DNA of 63,278 bases from an uncultured Bacteroidota bacterium. Lineage in GTDB: Bacteria; Bacteroidota; Bacteroidia; Bacteroidales; WCHB1-69. The translations under genes were made by a program, and so were the position numbers. Below are positions 42,063 through 51,184 of the stretch, piece by piece. The stretch lies in assembly GCA_902796805.1 (NCBI GenBank), contig CADBQG010000024.1, positions 1 through 63,278 on the forward strand, read 5' to 3'. Under the pieces are notes generated by a model, which saw nothing but the letters and a program-made list of their open reading frames with translations, was not told where the DNA came from and searched no databases. The stretch's first letter is position 1, and the number at the start of each line of letters is the position of its first letter.

Positions 42063-44462
42063 ATGAAAACCAGGCTGCTGACGCTTTTCGCCCTGCTGTT
42101 CCTGTGCTTCGTTGCGGCCTATCCGCAGGGAAACAGGACAACGCTCTACGGCACAATCAAGGATGCCTCCAACGGGGAGTCGCTCTTCGGCGTGTATGTG
42201 GTGCTCAACAGCCTGACGGTCCCGGGAGAGGTGCACGGCGCCGTCTCAAACGAGTCGGGCTACTATTCGGTGTCGGTTGCGCCCGGCACGTACAAGCTCA
42301 CCGTCAACCTTCTTGGATACAAAACCATAAACGACACCGTGAAATTGACATCAAACACTTTGCGCAAGTTCGAGCTCGAGACAGCCGCCATCGAAGGCGA
42401 GGAGGTTGTGATACAGGGAGAACGTTCTTTGGAAAACGTCCACAGCGGCGATGTGGGCAGGATGTCGATGACAGTGGAGGCCATAAAGTCGCTGCCGGCC
42501 CTGATGGGCGAGGCCGACGTGCTCAAGTCGGTGCAGCTGCTGCCCGGCGTGCAGTCGGGCGGGGAGGGAAACTCCGGCTTCTACGTGCGCGGTAGCGGCA
42601 CCGACCAGAACCTGATACTCCTCGACGACGCCACCATATACAACCCAAACCATCTTTTCGGCTTCTTCTCGGTCTTCAACATCGATGCCGTTAAGAACAT
42701 CGAGATGGTGAAGTCTGGGATGCCTGCCTATTACGGCGGGCGCGCCGCCTCTATACTCAACGTCTCGCAGAAGGACGGCAACATGAAGAGATGGCAGGTG
42801 GACGGCGGTCTCGGCCTGATATTCTCGCATCTCACCGTGCAGGGCCCGCTCAAGAAGAACAAGTCGTCGATGCTGATCTCCGCGCGAAGGACATACGCCG
42901 ACGTTCTCGTACAGCCATTCCTCAAGAAGACATCGCCTATGAAAGGTTCGGATTTCTTCTTCTACGACGTGAACGCGAAGTTCAACGTGGTGGTGAACGA
43001 CAGGCACAGGCTCTATTTCGGGGCGTATTACGGCAGAGATGTCTATGGGTTCAAGTCAAGGTCGCAGAACACGCTCATGAACTTCATGTGGAGCAACGCC
43101 GCGGCTTCGGCACGATGGAACTACATCATCGGCAACCGCCTCTTCCTCAACACCTCGGCCACGTTCAGCTACTACGACTTCAACACCGAGATGAGGATAA
43201 ACCCTTACGCACTCAACATTGCCTCCGGAGTGCGCGACTATTCCTTGAAAAGCGTGCTCTCGTGGCTGCCCACGCCTAAGCACAACGTCAGGTTCGGCTT
43301 CCACGAGACCTTTCACGACTGCATTCCAGGCCAATACGCCGTGCAGGCTGGCGAGAACTCCAACTTCAACCTGCCGCCGGCCCAGCATTACTTTGCCAAC
43401 GAGTTCAGTCTCTTCGCGCATGACGAGTACGACATAAACCCGCACTGGAAACTCAACTATGGGCTGAGATACACGAATTTCGCGCACGTCGGCCCCTTCA
43501 CAAGGTATGTCCTTGACAATGTGGGCAACGTGGTCGACTCGGTGAAATACCGCAAACTGTCGTGCATCTCACAGTACAACAAGGTCGAACCGAGGCTTTC
43601 TCTTCGCTGGCTCATCGACTCCACCATGTCGGTTAAGGCCTCCGCAACGCTCAACTACCAGTTCATGCACCAGGTGTCTCTTGCAGGAATCTCCCTGCCC
43701 ACCGACGTGTGGATGCCGTCCACCGACCTTATAAAGCCTCAGACCGTGTTCCAATACACACTCGGGTTTTTCAAAAATTTCCATAACAACATGTTCGAGA
43801 GTTATGTGGATTTGTATTTCAAGCACATGTACAACCTTGTGGAGTACCGTGAGGGCATAAGTGTTACCGATGTGGTGCAGAACCCCGACCAGATGTACGT
43901 CTTCGGGAAGGGATACTCCTGCGGCGCCGAGTTCTACCTCAAGAAGTCGAGGGGGCGGTTCACGGGCTTCATAGGCTACACTATCGGTTTCACAAGAAGG
44001 AAGTTCGACGACCTCAACGGAGGCAAGCCGTTCTGGGCCAAGTACGACCGCCGCCACGACGTCTCCATAAGCCTCACATACGAGATCCTGCGCAACAAAC
44101 TGAGCGTCTCTGCACTGTGGGTTTACCAGTCGGGCAACACGATGACAGTGCCGTTAGGGTACTACATCTTCATGGGCTCGATAGTTACGGAGTACAGCGG
44201 CCGGAACGAGTACAGGGTGAACCCATACCACAGGCTCGACCTCTCGATAGACTGGACGATAAAGAAGACAAGCAAGTTCGAGACCGGGCTCAACGTCTCT
44301 GTATATAATGTGTATAACCGGCAGAATCCTTTCCTCGTGTTCTTCGAGACCTCCTCGAGCACTGAAGGCGGCGACATGTCGACGTTCTCCTTACAGAACC
44401 ACGCATACCAGATGAGCCTCTTCCCAATAATACCTTCCATCATGTGGACTTTCAAGTTTTAG
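42063..44462 (+). CDS. TonB-dependent outer-membrane receptor
   Basis: 799 residues. Signal peptide (LLTLFALLFLCFVAAYPQG), a carboxypeptidase-regulatory-like domain at about 25-110 (TLYGTIKDASNGESLFGVYV, VAPGTYKLTVNLLGYK), the plug (ADVLKSVQLLPGVQSGGEG, FYVRGSGTDQNLILLDDATI) and a 22-strand barrel ending in an aromatic strand (IMWTFKF). It takes up a ligand driven by ExbB/ExbD/TonB. It is not a SusC homologue by its motifs, and no SusD neighbour exists. The gene 39 bases downstream encodes a secreted beta-helix protein, which may be functionally linked. Substrate unknown. Confidence 0.92.
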   Translation: MKTRLLTLFALLFLCFVAAYPQGNRTTLYGTIKDASNGESLFGVYVVLNSLTVPGEVHGAVSNESGYYSVSVAPGTYKLTVNLLGYKTINDTVKLTSNTLRKFELETAAIEGEEVVIQGERSLENVHSGDVGRMSMTVEAIKSLPALMGEADVLKSVQLLPGVQSGGEGNSGFYVRGSGTDQNLILLDDATIYNPNHLFGFFSVFNIDAVKNIEMVKSGMPAYYGGRAASILNVSQKDGNMKRWQVDGGLGLIFSHLTVQGPLKKNKSSMLISARRTYADVLVQPFLKKTSPMKGSDFFFYDVNAKFNVVVNDRHRLYFGAYYGRDVYGFKSRSQNTLMNFMWSNAAASARWNYIIGNRLFLNTSATFSYYDFNTEMRINPYALNIASGVRDYSLKSVLSWLPTPKHNVRFGFHETFHDCIPGQYAVQAGENSNFNLPPAQHYFANEFSLFAHDEYDINPHWKLNYGLRYTNFAHVGPFTRYVLDNVGNVVDSVKYRKLSCISQYNKVEPRLSLRWLIDSTMSVKASATLNYQFMHQVSLAGISLPTDVWMPSTDLIKPQTVFQYTLGFFKNFHNNMFESYVDLYFKHMYNLVEYREGISVTDVVQNPDQMYVFGKGYSCGAEFYLKKSRGRFTGFIGYTIGFTRRKFDDLNGGKPFWAKYDRRHDVSISLTYEILRNKLSVSALWVYQSGNTMTVPLGYYIFMGSIVTEYSGRNEYRVNPYHRLDLSIDWTIKKTSKFETGLNVSVYNVYNRQNPFLVFFETSSSTEGGDMSTFSLQNHAYQMSLFPIIPSIMWTFKF

Positions 44463-44501
44463 TCATGACAGTCTTAAATTCCTGAAAACGCCATCACTAC
44501 C

Positions 44502-46487
44502 ATGAAGGAAAATAAAATAGAACGATTTAATATGCTCGTTTTGACGACCGTGGCGCTCGTCATACTTTCTTTCAGTCAAGTATTTGCACAAGAACAAGCA
44601 TACACAGACACTTTGAAAAAACCATCACCATTTGATTTCGGCTTGTCGGAGGCGACCTCCGACGCAATGAGGTACGATGTCCTCTACAAGACTCACCTGA
44701 AAGCCAAAGAACTCGGCCTTGAAGTCGACTATTCAGGGATTGACACTTTGACGATAGAGGTTTCAGAAGAGTCGCTCCCGATACCGCTTGCGGCAAACAA
44801 CGATTTCCGAGGGCTGCGGCTCGTGGTCAAAAACACGGTGAAGAAGCACTGCCTCTTCGAGATGGAGCAGGAGAGGTGGGACTCTGTGGAGGTTGACAAA
44901 AGCATTGTTGACGGCGGTGATTTCACGTCGGTGTATCCCATCGCGGAAGGGGAGTGGCTCCTCCAGCTTGTGGACGAGACCCCGTGGGTTGACAACCGCG
45001 CAGGTTACAGCTACGGTGCCACCAGAAAGGACGTCCTCCTCGTGAGGAACGGCCATGCCGTCAACTCGCCGATAGCCTCCTATTCAACGGATTCCACAAG
45101 GCTGAAAGTCTTTTTCTGCCACGCTGACGACAGGCTGAAGACAATATCCAACCTCACGTTCACCCGCGACACGTCTTCAACACAAAAAACCTTCTGTATA
45201 AGAGTTGATGGTGTCAACAATTTGAAAATCAGCAAGGTTAAAATCAATACGCCTAACACGAGGAACATGTATGCCGACGAGGCTATCACTCTTCTTAACA
45301 GCACAAACATCTTGGTTGAAGATGTAACCATCAACGGGACCTATTCGCGCTCAACCAACTACGGCTACGGCATAATGATGAACAACGTCTGGAACAGTGT
45401 TTTCGTGCGGCTGAACGCCACTGCAAACTGGGGCATTTTCGGAACCAACAACCTGAGCAACACAACGTTGCGCAACTGCGACATCAACCGCTTCGACATA
45501 CACTGCTACGGCCGCGACGCTTTCATCCATAACTGCAGGTTCTCAAAACTCTACAACCAGTTCTCTTCGATGTACGGCACAGTGCTGTTCGACAACTGCA
45601 GGTTCCAGGACTTCATCCCGGTACTTATAGAGACTTCCTACAATGCCTACACAGGTTTCGACCTGACGTTCAAGAATTGTACTTTCGAGGCCTCACCAAC
45701 ACATAACTTCTTGATTTCCATAGGACAACTCAACGACCAGAAAAACTCCAGACCGGAGCTCTCCGCGAAATGCTGGCCGAATGTCACCATTCAGAACATG
45801 ATTGTCAAGGTGAAGGGAGACGTCTCCAAGGTGATGCTCTTCTATCCGAAGGGTAAAATCTCCCCGAAAGTGAATGTGGACTACATTTCAAAAATCAAGG
45901 TCGATGGACTGAGAATGATTTATTCCGACACTAACTCGTTGACAGACTTTGTCTTCTGCAACTCCTATGTTACATCTAAGAACAGGGTTTTATACGACAT
46001 CAGGAAGGTTGAGTTGATTCCGGACGTGGAGATGATGAAGAGACAGGCGGCAAAGAAGTACAAATACCCCGGCAGTTTGACATTCAACCTTCAGAAGAGC
46101 AGCAAGGACGAAATCAACATAACGAACTCCAGGTTGAACTACAATGTAAATACCAACAGCCAATACAATATAAAATATCTGAACTGCCATCTCGGAATGG
46201 TGAGGAACAACACCAAAACCAACGGCACCAAGAGGAATTACACGCGCTGCACGCTCTACCTCAACAGCGCCGACGACGCGAGGTATTACATCGACAACTA
46301 TGCGGTTTACGATAAGTGCAACTTCGTGCCATGCAACCCCAAGATGTACATAAGCTTCTATGGCAGTGCCAACGATGTTGTGATAAAGAACTGCAAGACT
46401 TCGCGTAAGGGCACACTCTTCCACAATGGGCAAAGAGACAACGCTGAGTTGAAAGCATACACTGTAAAGGGTTCCACAAGATATTGA
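44502..46487 (+). CDS. Secreted right-handed parallel beta-helix protein
   Basis: 661 residues. Signal peptide (LVLTTVALVILSFSQVFAQE). From about residue 200 to 640 short repeats of the NxxxxxNC/NxxF type dominate, for example NLKISKVKINTPNTRN, STNILVEDVTINGTYS, NTTLRNCDINRFDIHC, FIHNCRFSKLY, VLFDNCRFQDF and DLTFKNCTFEASP, the pattern of pectate-lyase-like beta helices (Pbh1). No T9SS sorting domain is seen at the C-terminus and no catalytic site can be assigned. It may bind or cleave a polysaccharide. It follows the TonB-dependent receptor by 39 bases and precedes the DUF2400 gene by 2 bases, so all three look co-transcribed. Confidence 0.8.
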   Translation: MKENKIERFNMLVLTTVALVILSFSQVFAQEQAYTDTLKKPSPFDFGLSEATSDAMRYDVLYKTHLKAKELGLEVDYSGIDTLTIEVSEESLPIPLAANNDFRGLRLVVKNTVKKHCLFEMEQERWDSVEVDKSIVDGGDFTSVYPIAEGEWLLQLVDETPWVDNRAGYSYGATRKDVLLVRNGHAVNSPIASYSTDSTRLKVFFCHADDRLKTISNLTFTRDTSSTQKTFCIRVDGVNNLKISKVKINTPNTRNMYADEAITLLNSTNILVEDVTINGTYSRSTNYGYGIMMNNVWNSVFVRLNATANWGIFGTNNLSNTTLRNCDINRFDIHCYGRDAFIHNCRFSKLYNQFSSMYGTVLFDNCRFQDFIPVLIETSYNAYTGFDLTFKNCTFEASPTHNFLISIGQLNDQKNSRPELSAKCWPNVTIQNMIVKVKGDVSKVMLFYPKGKISPKVNVDYISKIKVDGLRMIYSDTNSLTDFVFCNSYVTSKNRVLYDIRKVELIPDVEMMKRQAAKKYKYPGSLTFNLQKSSKDEINITNSRLNYNVNTNSQYNIKYLNCHLGMVRNNTKTNGTKRNYTRCTLYLNSADDARYYIDNYAVYDKCNFVPCNPKMYISFYGSANDVVIKNCKTSRKGTLFHNGQRDNAELKAYTVKGSTRY

Positions 46488-46489
46488 GC

Positions 46490-47233
46490 ATGAAAGAGGG
46501 ATTGAAACAACTGTTGCGGCGTCTTGCCGACAAATACGAGACTGCGGATTTCCTTAACGGAGACCCGTCGTGGTTCATGCATCAGGTTGAAGGCGACGAT
46601 AATCGCGAGGCGGTCGCTTTTGTGGCGTCGGTTCTGAGCTATGGCAGCAGGAAGCAGTTTCTTCCAAAAATCCAGAGCATTCTCAACGCTTCAGGCAATG
46701 ACGTCCACAACTGGATAAAGGATGGCAATTTCGAGGATTTCATGCCCGAAAGGGATGCAAGTTGTTTCTACCGGCTCTATACAGTGTCTCAGATGAACCT
46801 TTTCTTGAAGTCTTATCGCAAACTCATGCTTGAGCATGGCACGCTTGGCGGATTTGTGGCGCATGGCAAGTCAGGGTCCGCCCTCGACGCGCTGCGCCTC
46901 ATAAGCGGATATTTTTCTTCACAGGGTGTTGGCGTGATCATACCGAAGGACACTACGTCGGCCTGCAAGCGCCTGTGCATGTTTCTGCGTTGGATGGTCA
47001 GAAGAGACTCACCCGTCGATCTCGGATTATGGTCGGGGTTCATCGACCGTCGGACTTTGATTATGCCGTTGGATACACATGTAATGCAGCAGGCTTCAGA
47101 ACTGGGGCTTATGAAATCGAGGACGGCCACGATGTCGTCGGCACTTGCGTTGACAAGGGTGATGTTGGAGGTTTTCCCTGACGACCCGCTACGTGGCGAC
47201 TTCGCGCTCTTCGGGCTGGGAGTCTCTTCTTGA
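46490..47233 (+). CDS. TIGR02757 / DUF2400 family protein
   Basis: 247 residues from ATG 46490 (a TTG two codons earlier at 46484 is possible). Family blocks: FLNGDPSWFMHQVEGDDNRE, AFVASVLSYGSRKQFLPKIQ, LCMFLRWMVRRDSPVDLGLW and MPLDTHVMQQASELGL, ending FALFGLGVS. The family is conserved in Bacteroidota and has no established function. The PLDTHV motif (193-198, D195) is like the catalytic-aspartate region of HhH-GPD DNA glycosylases, but the helix-hairpin-helix loop is not obvious. Cytoplasmic. Starts 2 bases after the beta-helix gene and converges with tlyA. Confidence 0.85.
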   Translation: MKEGLKQLLRRLADKYETADFLNGDPSWFMHQVEGDDNREAVAFVASVLSYGSRKQFLPKIQSILNASGNDVHNWIKDGNFEDFMPERDASCFYRLYTVSQMNLFLKSYRKLMLEHGTLGGFVAHGKSGSALDALRLISGYFSSQGVGVIIPKDTTSACKRLCMFLRWMVRRDSPVDLGLWSGFIDRRTLIMPLDTHVMQQASELGLMKSRTATMSSALALTRVMLEVFPDDPLRGDFALFGLGVSS

Positions 47234-47242
47234 AGCGGCGTG

Positions 47243-48040
47243 TCAGGAAAGGCTTTTCTTCAGTTTCTTCACCTCGTTGAAAAGTTCTGTGTAGTTTGGG
47301 GAGAAATTGCTGTTTTTTTTCGAGAAGATTGCGAGGAACTCCACATTCTTGTGCTTCTCGAAAAGTGTTGAAACGGATATTCCGTGCAGGAACAGTTTGT
47401 GGTTCAATGCCTCGCCCACGACTCTCTGAATAGCGAGTTTCTGTCCCTTTTCCTCTGTAACAATGCCGCTTCTGTTCAGAAACGACTGCCCTGCCTCGAA
47501 CTGAGGCTTAATGAGAAGGACGGCCAAACTCTCTTCTGACAAGAAATTCACGAGATTGGGTATTATGTATGTCAGCGAGATGAATGAGACATCGGACACC
47601 ACGATATCGAACTCTTTTGTGCCGAGGTCTTCGAGTGTCAGTGTTCTGAAGTCCCTGTTTTCCAAGGATATGACTCTCTTGTCGTTCAGCAGGGCCGGGG
47701 CAAGCTGCGCGGTACCCACGTCAACGGCCACAACCGAAGCTGCGCCGTGATGTATGGCGCAGTCGGTGAATCCGCCGGTGGACGCGCCTATGTCGAGAAC
47801 GCTTTTCCCCGCGAAGTCAATGGAGAAGTCCTTTATGGCCTTCTCGAGTTTCAGACCGCCCATGCTGACGTATCTGTTGAATATGTCGATGACCTCCACA
47901 GAATTATCCTGTGTTATGTCGGTGGAAGCCTTTGTGCATACAGCGCCGTCAACTTTCACGGTCTTGTGCTTGATCGCAGCCTGCGCCTTCTCACGCGATG
48001 TGAAGAAGCCGTTCTCTAACAAGAATTTGTCTAATCTCAT
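47243..48040 (-). CDS. tlyA: TlyA-family S4 / FtsJ-like rRNA methyltransferase
   Basis: 265 residues. N-terminal S4 RNA-binding domain (MRLDKFLLENGFFTSREKAQ, residues 1-60) and a FtsJ-type methyltransferase domain: SAM loop SVLDIGASTGGFTDCAI, then VVSDVSFISLTY and LLIKPQFEAG, with the K-D-K-E residues expected for 2'-O-methylation. Mycobacterial TlyA methylates 16S and 23S rRNA; hemolysin annotations of this family are historical. It follows the FG-GAP gene by one base and is the last gene of that operon. Confidence 0.92.
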   Translation of the reverse strand: MRLDKFLLENGFFTSREKAQAAIKHKTVKVDGAVCTKASTDITQDNSVEVIDIFNRYVSMGGLKLEKAIKDFSIDFAGKSVLDIGASTGGFTDCAIHHGAASVVAVDVGTAQLAPALLNDKRVISLENRDFRTLTLEDLGTKEFDIVVSDVSFISLTYIIPNLVNFLSEESLAVLLIKPQFEAGQSFLNRSGIVTEEKGQKLAIQRVVGEALNHKLFLHGISVSTLFEKHKNVEFLAIFSKKNSNFSPNYTELFNEVKKLKKSLS

Positions 48041-48041
48041 T

Positions 48042-50234
48042 TTATTGTCCTCCTAAAACAGTCTTTATTATGGGTTTCCCTTCAATTTTTACGAAATACA
48101 TGCCGTTCGCAACGTTCCCGAGGCGCACAGTGAACTCGATGTCCGCAATGTTGTCCTTTACAAGCAGGGTTCTCCCCGACAAGTCGGTTATTTCTATCCT
48201 CTTCAGCGGCGCATCGCCTTTTATCGTGAATGTCCCGTTGTTCGGGTTGGGCGCAATGATGATGTCGTTTTTTTTGTTGTTGCCGGCCGACAGGTAATCC
48301 GGCGGTGTTACTCCGCGGAAATAGGAGAGGCCTCCGGCATAGTTTCCCACAATGATTTCCGGGAAACTGTCGCCGTTTAACGGTGCCACGGCCACTCCGG
48401 TGCGTATCCCCTCGTTGAGCGCCTTCGCCACGCCCGAGACAGTCTCTGCAATGTTATCCACCGCAAGCACGAACTGGCCGTCGATGTTCCCGTCTATCCC
48501 CTTGTAAAGTGAGACTTTGCCAGACTCGCTTCCGCAGAACAGGAAAGTCTCCGAGTCATGACTGCGGTAAAACCATGGAACGCTGTATCCGAAATAGGAC
48601 ACTTCGTGGTCGCGTACGTCAACCCCGCCAAGGTTGTCGCTAACTTTATCGAAGGCTGGTGTGCTGCCGCCAGTGTTCCTGAAATATGACAAAATGCCTC
48701 TTCTGTTGCCAATCACAAGGTCTTTCTTGCCGTCGTTGTCAAGATCGAAGTGCTGTGGTGTGCTGAAATCCCCGACATCGACTCCGAGATAGTCGTGAAT
48801 CACGGCGGTGCTGTTGCCCGTCAGAGTTGCGTTTGGGACTAATATGAGCGTTCCGTTGCTGCATCCGCACAGTATGTCGGTGAGGCCGTCGCCGTCGAAG
48901 TCCCCGAATGTTGGGTGCAGTGCCTTGAGCCCAATGCGTTTCAGATTCCCGAAATCGCGGGTCTGAAGCGTGAATTCCGGACTGTAGGAAGTGCCGGTGT
49001 TCTTATAGTGACTTATTGAAGATGAAAAGTGCGGCTCGGCAAAGCCGTTGTTGAAAGCAACGCTGTCGAAGCTCCCGAAGTTGCCCACAAACAGGTCTGC
49101 AAGCCCGTCGTTGTCGTAGTCGAAAAGAACAGGACAGCTGCCGCTGCCAACGTCGATCATCTCGCCTTGCAGGAAATCAGTCTGCGTGAGAGTGTATTCT
49201 CCGAGTGCCGTGTTGTAGTCGTAAACCCACACGCTGTTGAGGTCTTTGGATTTTGTGAGCGACGGGTCGGAGGGTGAAACCACAAGCGACGGGGAGACGT
49301 GTCCGGGAAGTTTTATAAATGAGGCTGCGGGCATGGAGAAGAGGTTGACGGGTGAGTTGCAGGGGAAAAGTGTGTCCTTTGAAGTCATGACGGCAGTTTC
49401 GGGCGTGCCTCCGTTAAGGAGAAGCGTAAGGTGCGGCGAATCGACATCACCTATGAGGATGTCGGCAAGCCCGTTGCCGTCGAAGTCGTGCAGCAGCAGC
49501 GACGATCCGGTGTGCCTCAGCGGCGACCCTTCGCGCTCTGAACAGTATGTGAGCAGCGATATGGCGTTGTTGTCGGCGGCTTCGGAGAACTTGCCCCAGC
49601 ATTCGTCCTCGAGTCTCAGGTCGAAGCCCGCGTTGTCGCCGGCTTGGTTCTTGAGGAAATGAACGTGCTTGCCCAGGACGTAGAAGTTCAGGATGTCGGT
49701 TTTCCCGTCTCCGTCAACATCATCAACAACGAGGTAGTCGTCGGGTGACGAGTAGAGGTTGACATATCCATTGTAATAATATGCCATCAATGTGTTTTCC
49801 ACAAGAGAGAATTCCAGAGAATTTTCGGATATGTTCTGGAACACCCTGATTCCGGCAAGGCCGTATGTAAAGATGTCGGGTCGCCCGTCGCCGTTGAAGT
49901 CCTTCAGTATCGCCCAGTCGTGCAGCGGCGGGAACAGTCTCGCATATTGCGGTGCGTAGGTGAATCCCTGGCCGTCGCGAATGAATGTGAGCAGCCTGTC
50001 GCCGTGTTTCTCGAAGGCCACGAGGTCGTCGGTGCCGTCGAGGTCCAGGTCTATTTCAGAGAACCTCACGGAGTTCATGCCGCCGCACCAAGGGAGTTCC
50101 AGTCGTATTCCATGCTCCAGCACATCCACTTCCTGGCTTCTCGCGAATCCGAAGTCATGTTGAACCCCCTGCGGCGCGGCGCTTAGGCAGCACAGGCAGA
50201 GTGTGAGCGCGGTGATAGTGTTCTTGAGCGGCAT
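48042..50234 (-). CDS. Secreted FG-GAP/VCBS repeat protein with T9SS type A sorting domain
   Basis: 730 residues. Signal peptide with CLCCLSAAPQG. At least eight calcium-loop repeats of an integrin-like propeller: DLDLDGTDDLV, DFNGDGRPDIF, DVDGDGKTDIL, DFDGNGLADIL, DYDNDGLADLF, DFDGDGLTDIL, DLDNDGKKDLV and NGDSFPEIIVG. The C-terminal 80 residues (IIIAPNPNNGTFTIKG, IEITDLSGRTLLV, NGMYFVKI) are a T9SS type A sorting domain, so the mature protein should be attached to or released from the cell surface. Ligand unknown. ATG 50234 is 2 bases after the M23 peptidase stop; the longer frame upstream is a shadow of that gene. Confidence 0.9.
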   Translation of the reverse strand: MPLKNTITALTLCLCCLSAAPQGVQHDFGFARSQEVDVLEHGIRLELPWCGGMNSVRFSEIDLDLDGTDDLVAFEKHGDRLLTFIRDGQGFTYAPQYARLFPPLHDWAILKDFNGDGRPDIFTYGLAGIRVFQNISENSLEFSLVENTLMAYYYNGYVNLYSSPDDYLVVDDVDGDGKTDILNFYVLGKHVHFLKNQAGDNAGFDLRLEDECWGKFSEAADNNAISLLTYCSEREGSPLRHTGSSLLLHDFDGNGLADILIGDVDSPHLTLLLNGGTPETAVMTSKDTLFPCNSPVNLFSMPAASFIKLPGHVSPSLVVSPSDPSLTKSKDLNSVWVYDYNTALGEYTLTQTDFLQGEMIDVGSGSCPVLFDYDNDGLADLFVGNFGSFDSVAFNNGFAEPHFSSSISHYKNTGTSYSPEFTLQTRDFGNLKRIGLKALHPTFGDFDGDGLTDILCGCSNGTLILVPNATLTGNSTAVIHDYLGVDVGDFSTPQHFDLDNDGKKDLVIGNRRGILSYFRNTGGSTPAFDKVSDNLGGVDVRDHEVSYFGYSVPWFYRSHDSETFLFCGSESGKVSLYKGIDGNIDGQFVLAVDNIAETVSGVAKALNEGIRTGVAVAPLNGDSFPEIIVGNYAGGLSYFRGVTPPDYLSAGNNKKNDIIIAPNPNNGTFTIKGDAPLKRIEITDLSGRTLLVKDNIADIEFTVRLGNVANGMYFVKIEGKPIIKTVLGGQ

Positions 50235-50236
50235 GG

Positions 50237-51181
50237 CTATCTCACGCGCAGGCGCTGACCCTCGCGGATGTTGTCGCTCCTCAGGCGGTTGAGTTTCTTG
50301 ATTTTGGAGACTGTTGTGCGGTATTTTCTTGCGATGGAGCCTAAATATTCGCCTTTCCTTACTCTGTGGTATTGCGGAGATGACGAGGGTTTCGGGGTGG
50401 CCTTGGCCTGTTCGGGCTGCTGTGTGGGGTTGGGCGTCGACACTGTGTATCCTGAAATGTACAGAGTGTCGTATTTGAGTTTGAAGTTGTCGAAGTCGAT
50501 GATGCGGGCCGGGTTTATGTCGTTGCCGAGGTAGCGTACCTCGAAGTGGAGATGGGAGCCGTAGGACCTGCCGGTGTTGCCGCCGAGGCCGATTATGTCG
50601 CCTGCCTTGACCATCTGTCCCGGGTTCACGAGGCGCCGCGAGAGGTGGGCGTAGTAGGTCTCGAGGCCGTTGTCGTGCCTGATGACCACGAGGTTGCCGT
50701 ATCCTCCGGTGTTGGCAGTGCCCTTGGATATGCGCACTATGCCGTCGAAGGCGGCGCACACCGGTGTGCCCTCAGGGTATCCGAGGTCCACGCCGCGGTG
50801 CATCCTCCTGTGCCGGAATCCGTAGTTCGATGTGATCCTGTAGTTGGCGGGATGGTGGTATCCGCTCAAAACTATGGTGTCGCGCGCCGCTGAGCCCTGG
50901 TGGCGGTAGTGTATGGTTATGACGTCGAAGTTCTGGTAGAGGTTGTATCCCGGCATCCAGTTGAAGTACGTGAACAGCATGCCGTTGCCGTGGTCCACGT
51001 TGTCGAAGTTGGCGTCGTACATTGAGCTTATCATGTTGCCAAGCGAGTCCTCCTCGACAACCCCCTCGATCTGCGCGGTGTCGTTCACCACGTTGAACTT
51101 CACGTAGTTCTCTTGCGCCAAGGCGCCGGCGAATAAGATCAGCAGGGGTAGGAGTATATATAAGGTATGCCTCTTTTTCAT
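50237..51181 (-). CDS. M23 metallopeptidase with C-terminal LysM
   Basis: 314 residues. Signal peptide (LYILLPLLILFAGALAQE), LytM/M23 domain at about 115-225 with zinc ligands H128 and D132 in HRGVDLG, H179 in YAHLS and H212 in SHLHFE, then a Pro/Ser linker and a LysM domain at 271-314 (YHRVRKGEYLGSIARKY). It is expected to cut or bind peptidoglycan in the periplasm; all catalytic residues are present, so it is probably an active endopeptidase. It follows the small lipoprotein by 3 bases. Confidence 0.93.
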   Translation of the reverse strand: MKKRHTLYILLPLLILFAGALAQENYVKFNVVNDTAQIEGVVEEDSLGNMISSMYDANFDNVDHGNGMLFTYFNWMPGYNLYQNFDVITIHYRHQGSAARDTIVLSGYHHPANYRITSNYGFRHRRMHRGVDLGYPEGTPVCAAFDGIVRISKGTANTGGYGNLVVIRHDNGLETYYAHLSRRLVNPGQMVKAGDIIGLGGNTGRSYGSHLHFEVRYLGNDINPARIIDFDNFKLKYDTLYISGYTVSTPNPTQQPEQAKATPKPSSSPQYHRVRKGEYLGSIARKYRTTVSKIKKLNRLRSDNIREGQRLRVR

Positions 51182-51184
51182 AGA

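Noticed and set aside
50235-50759. Longer N-terminus for the FG-GAP protein
   Set aside because: The extension is Arg/His/Gln-rich, overlaps the M23 peptidase gene out of frame, and the signal peptide begins at 50234.
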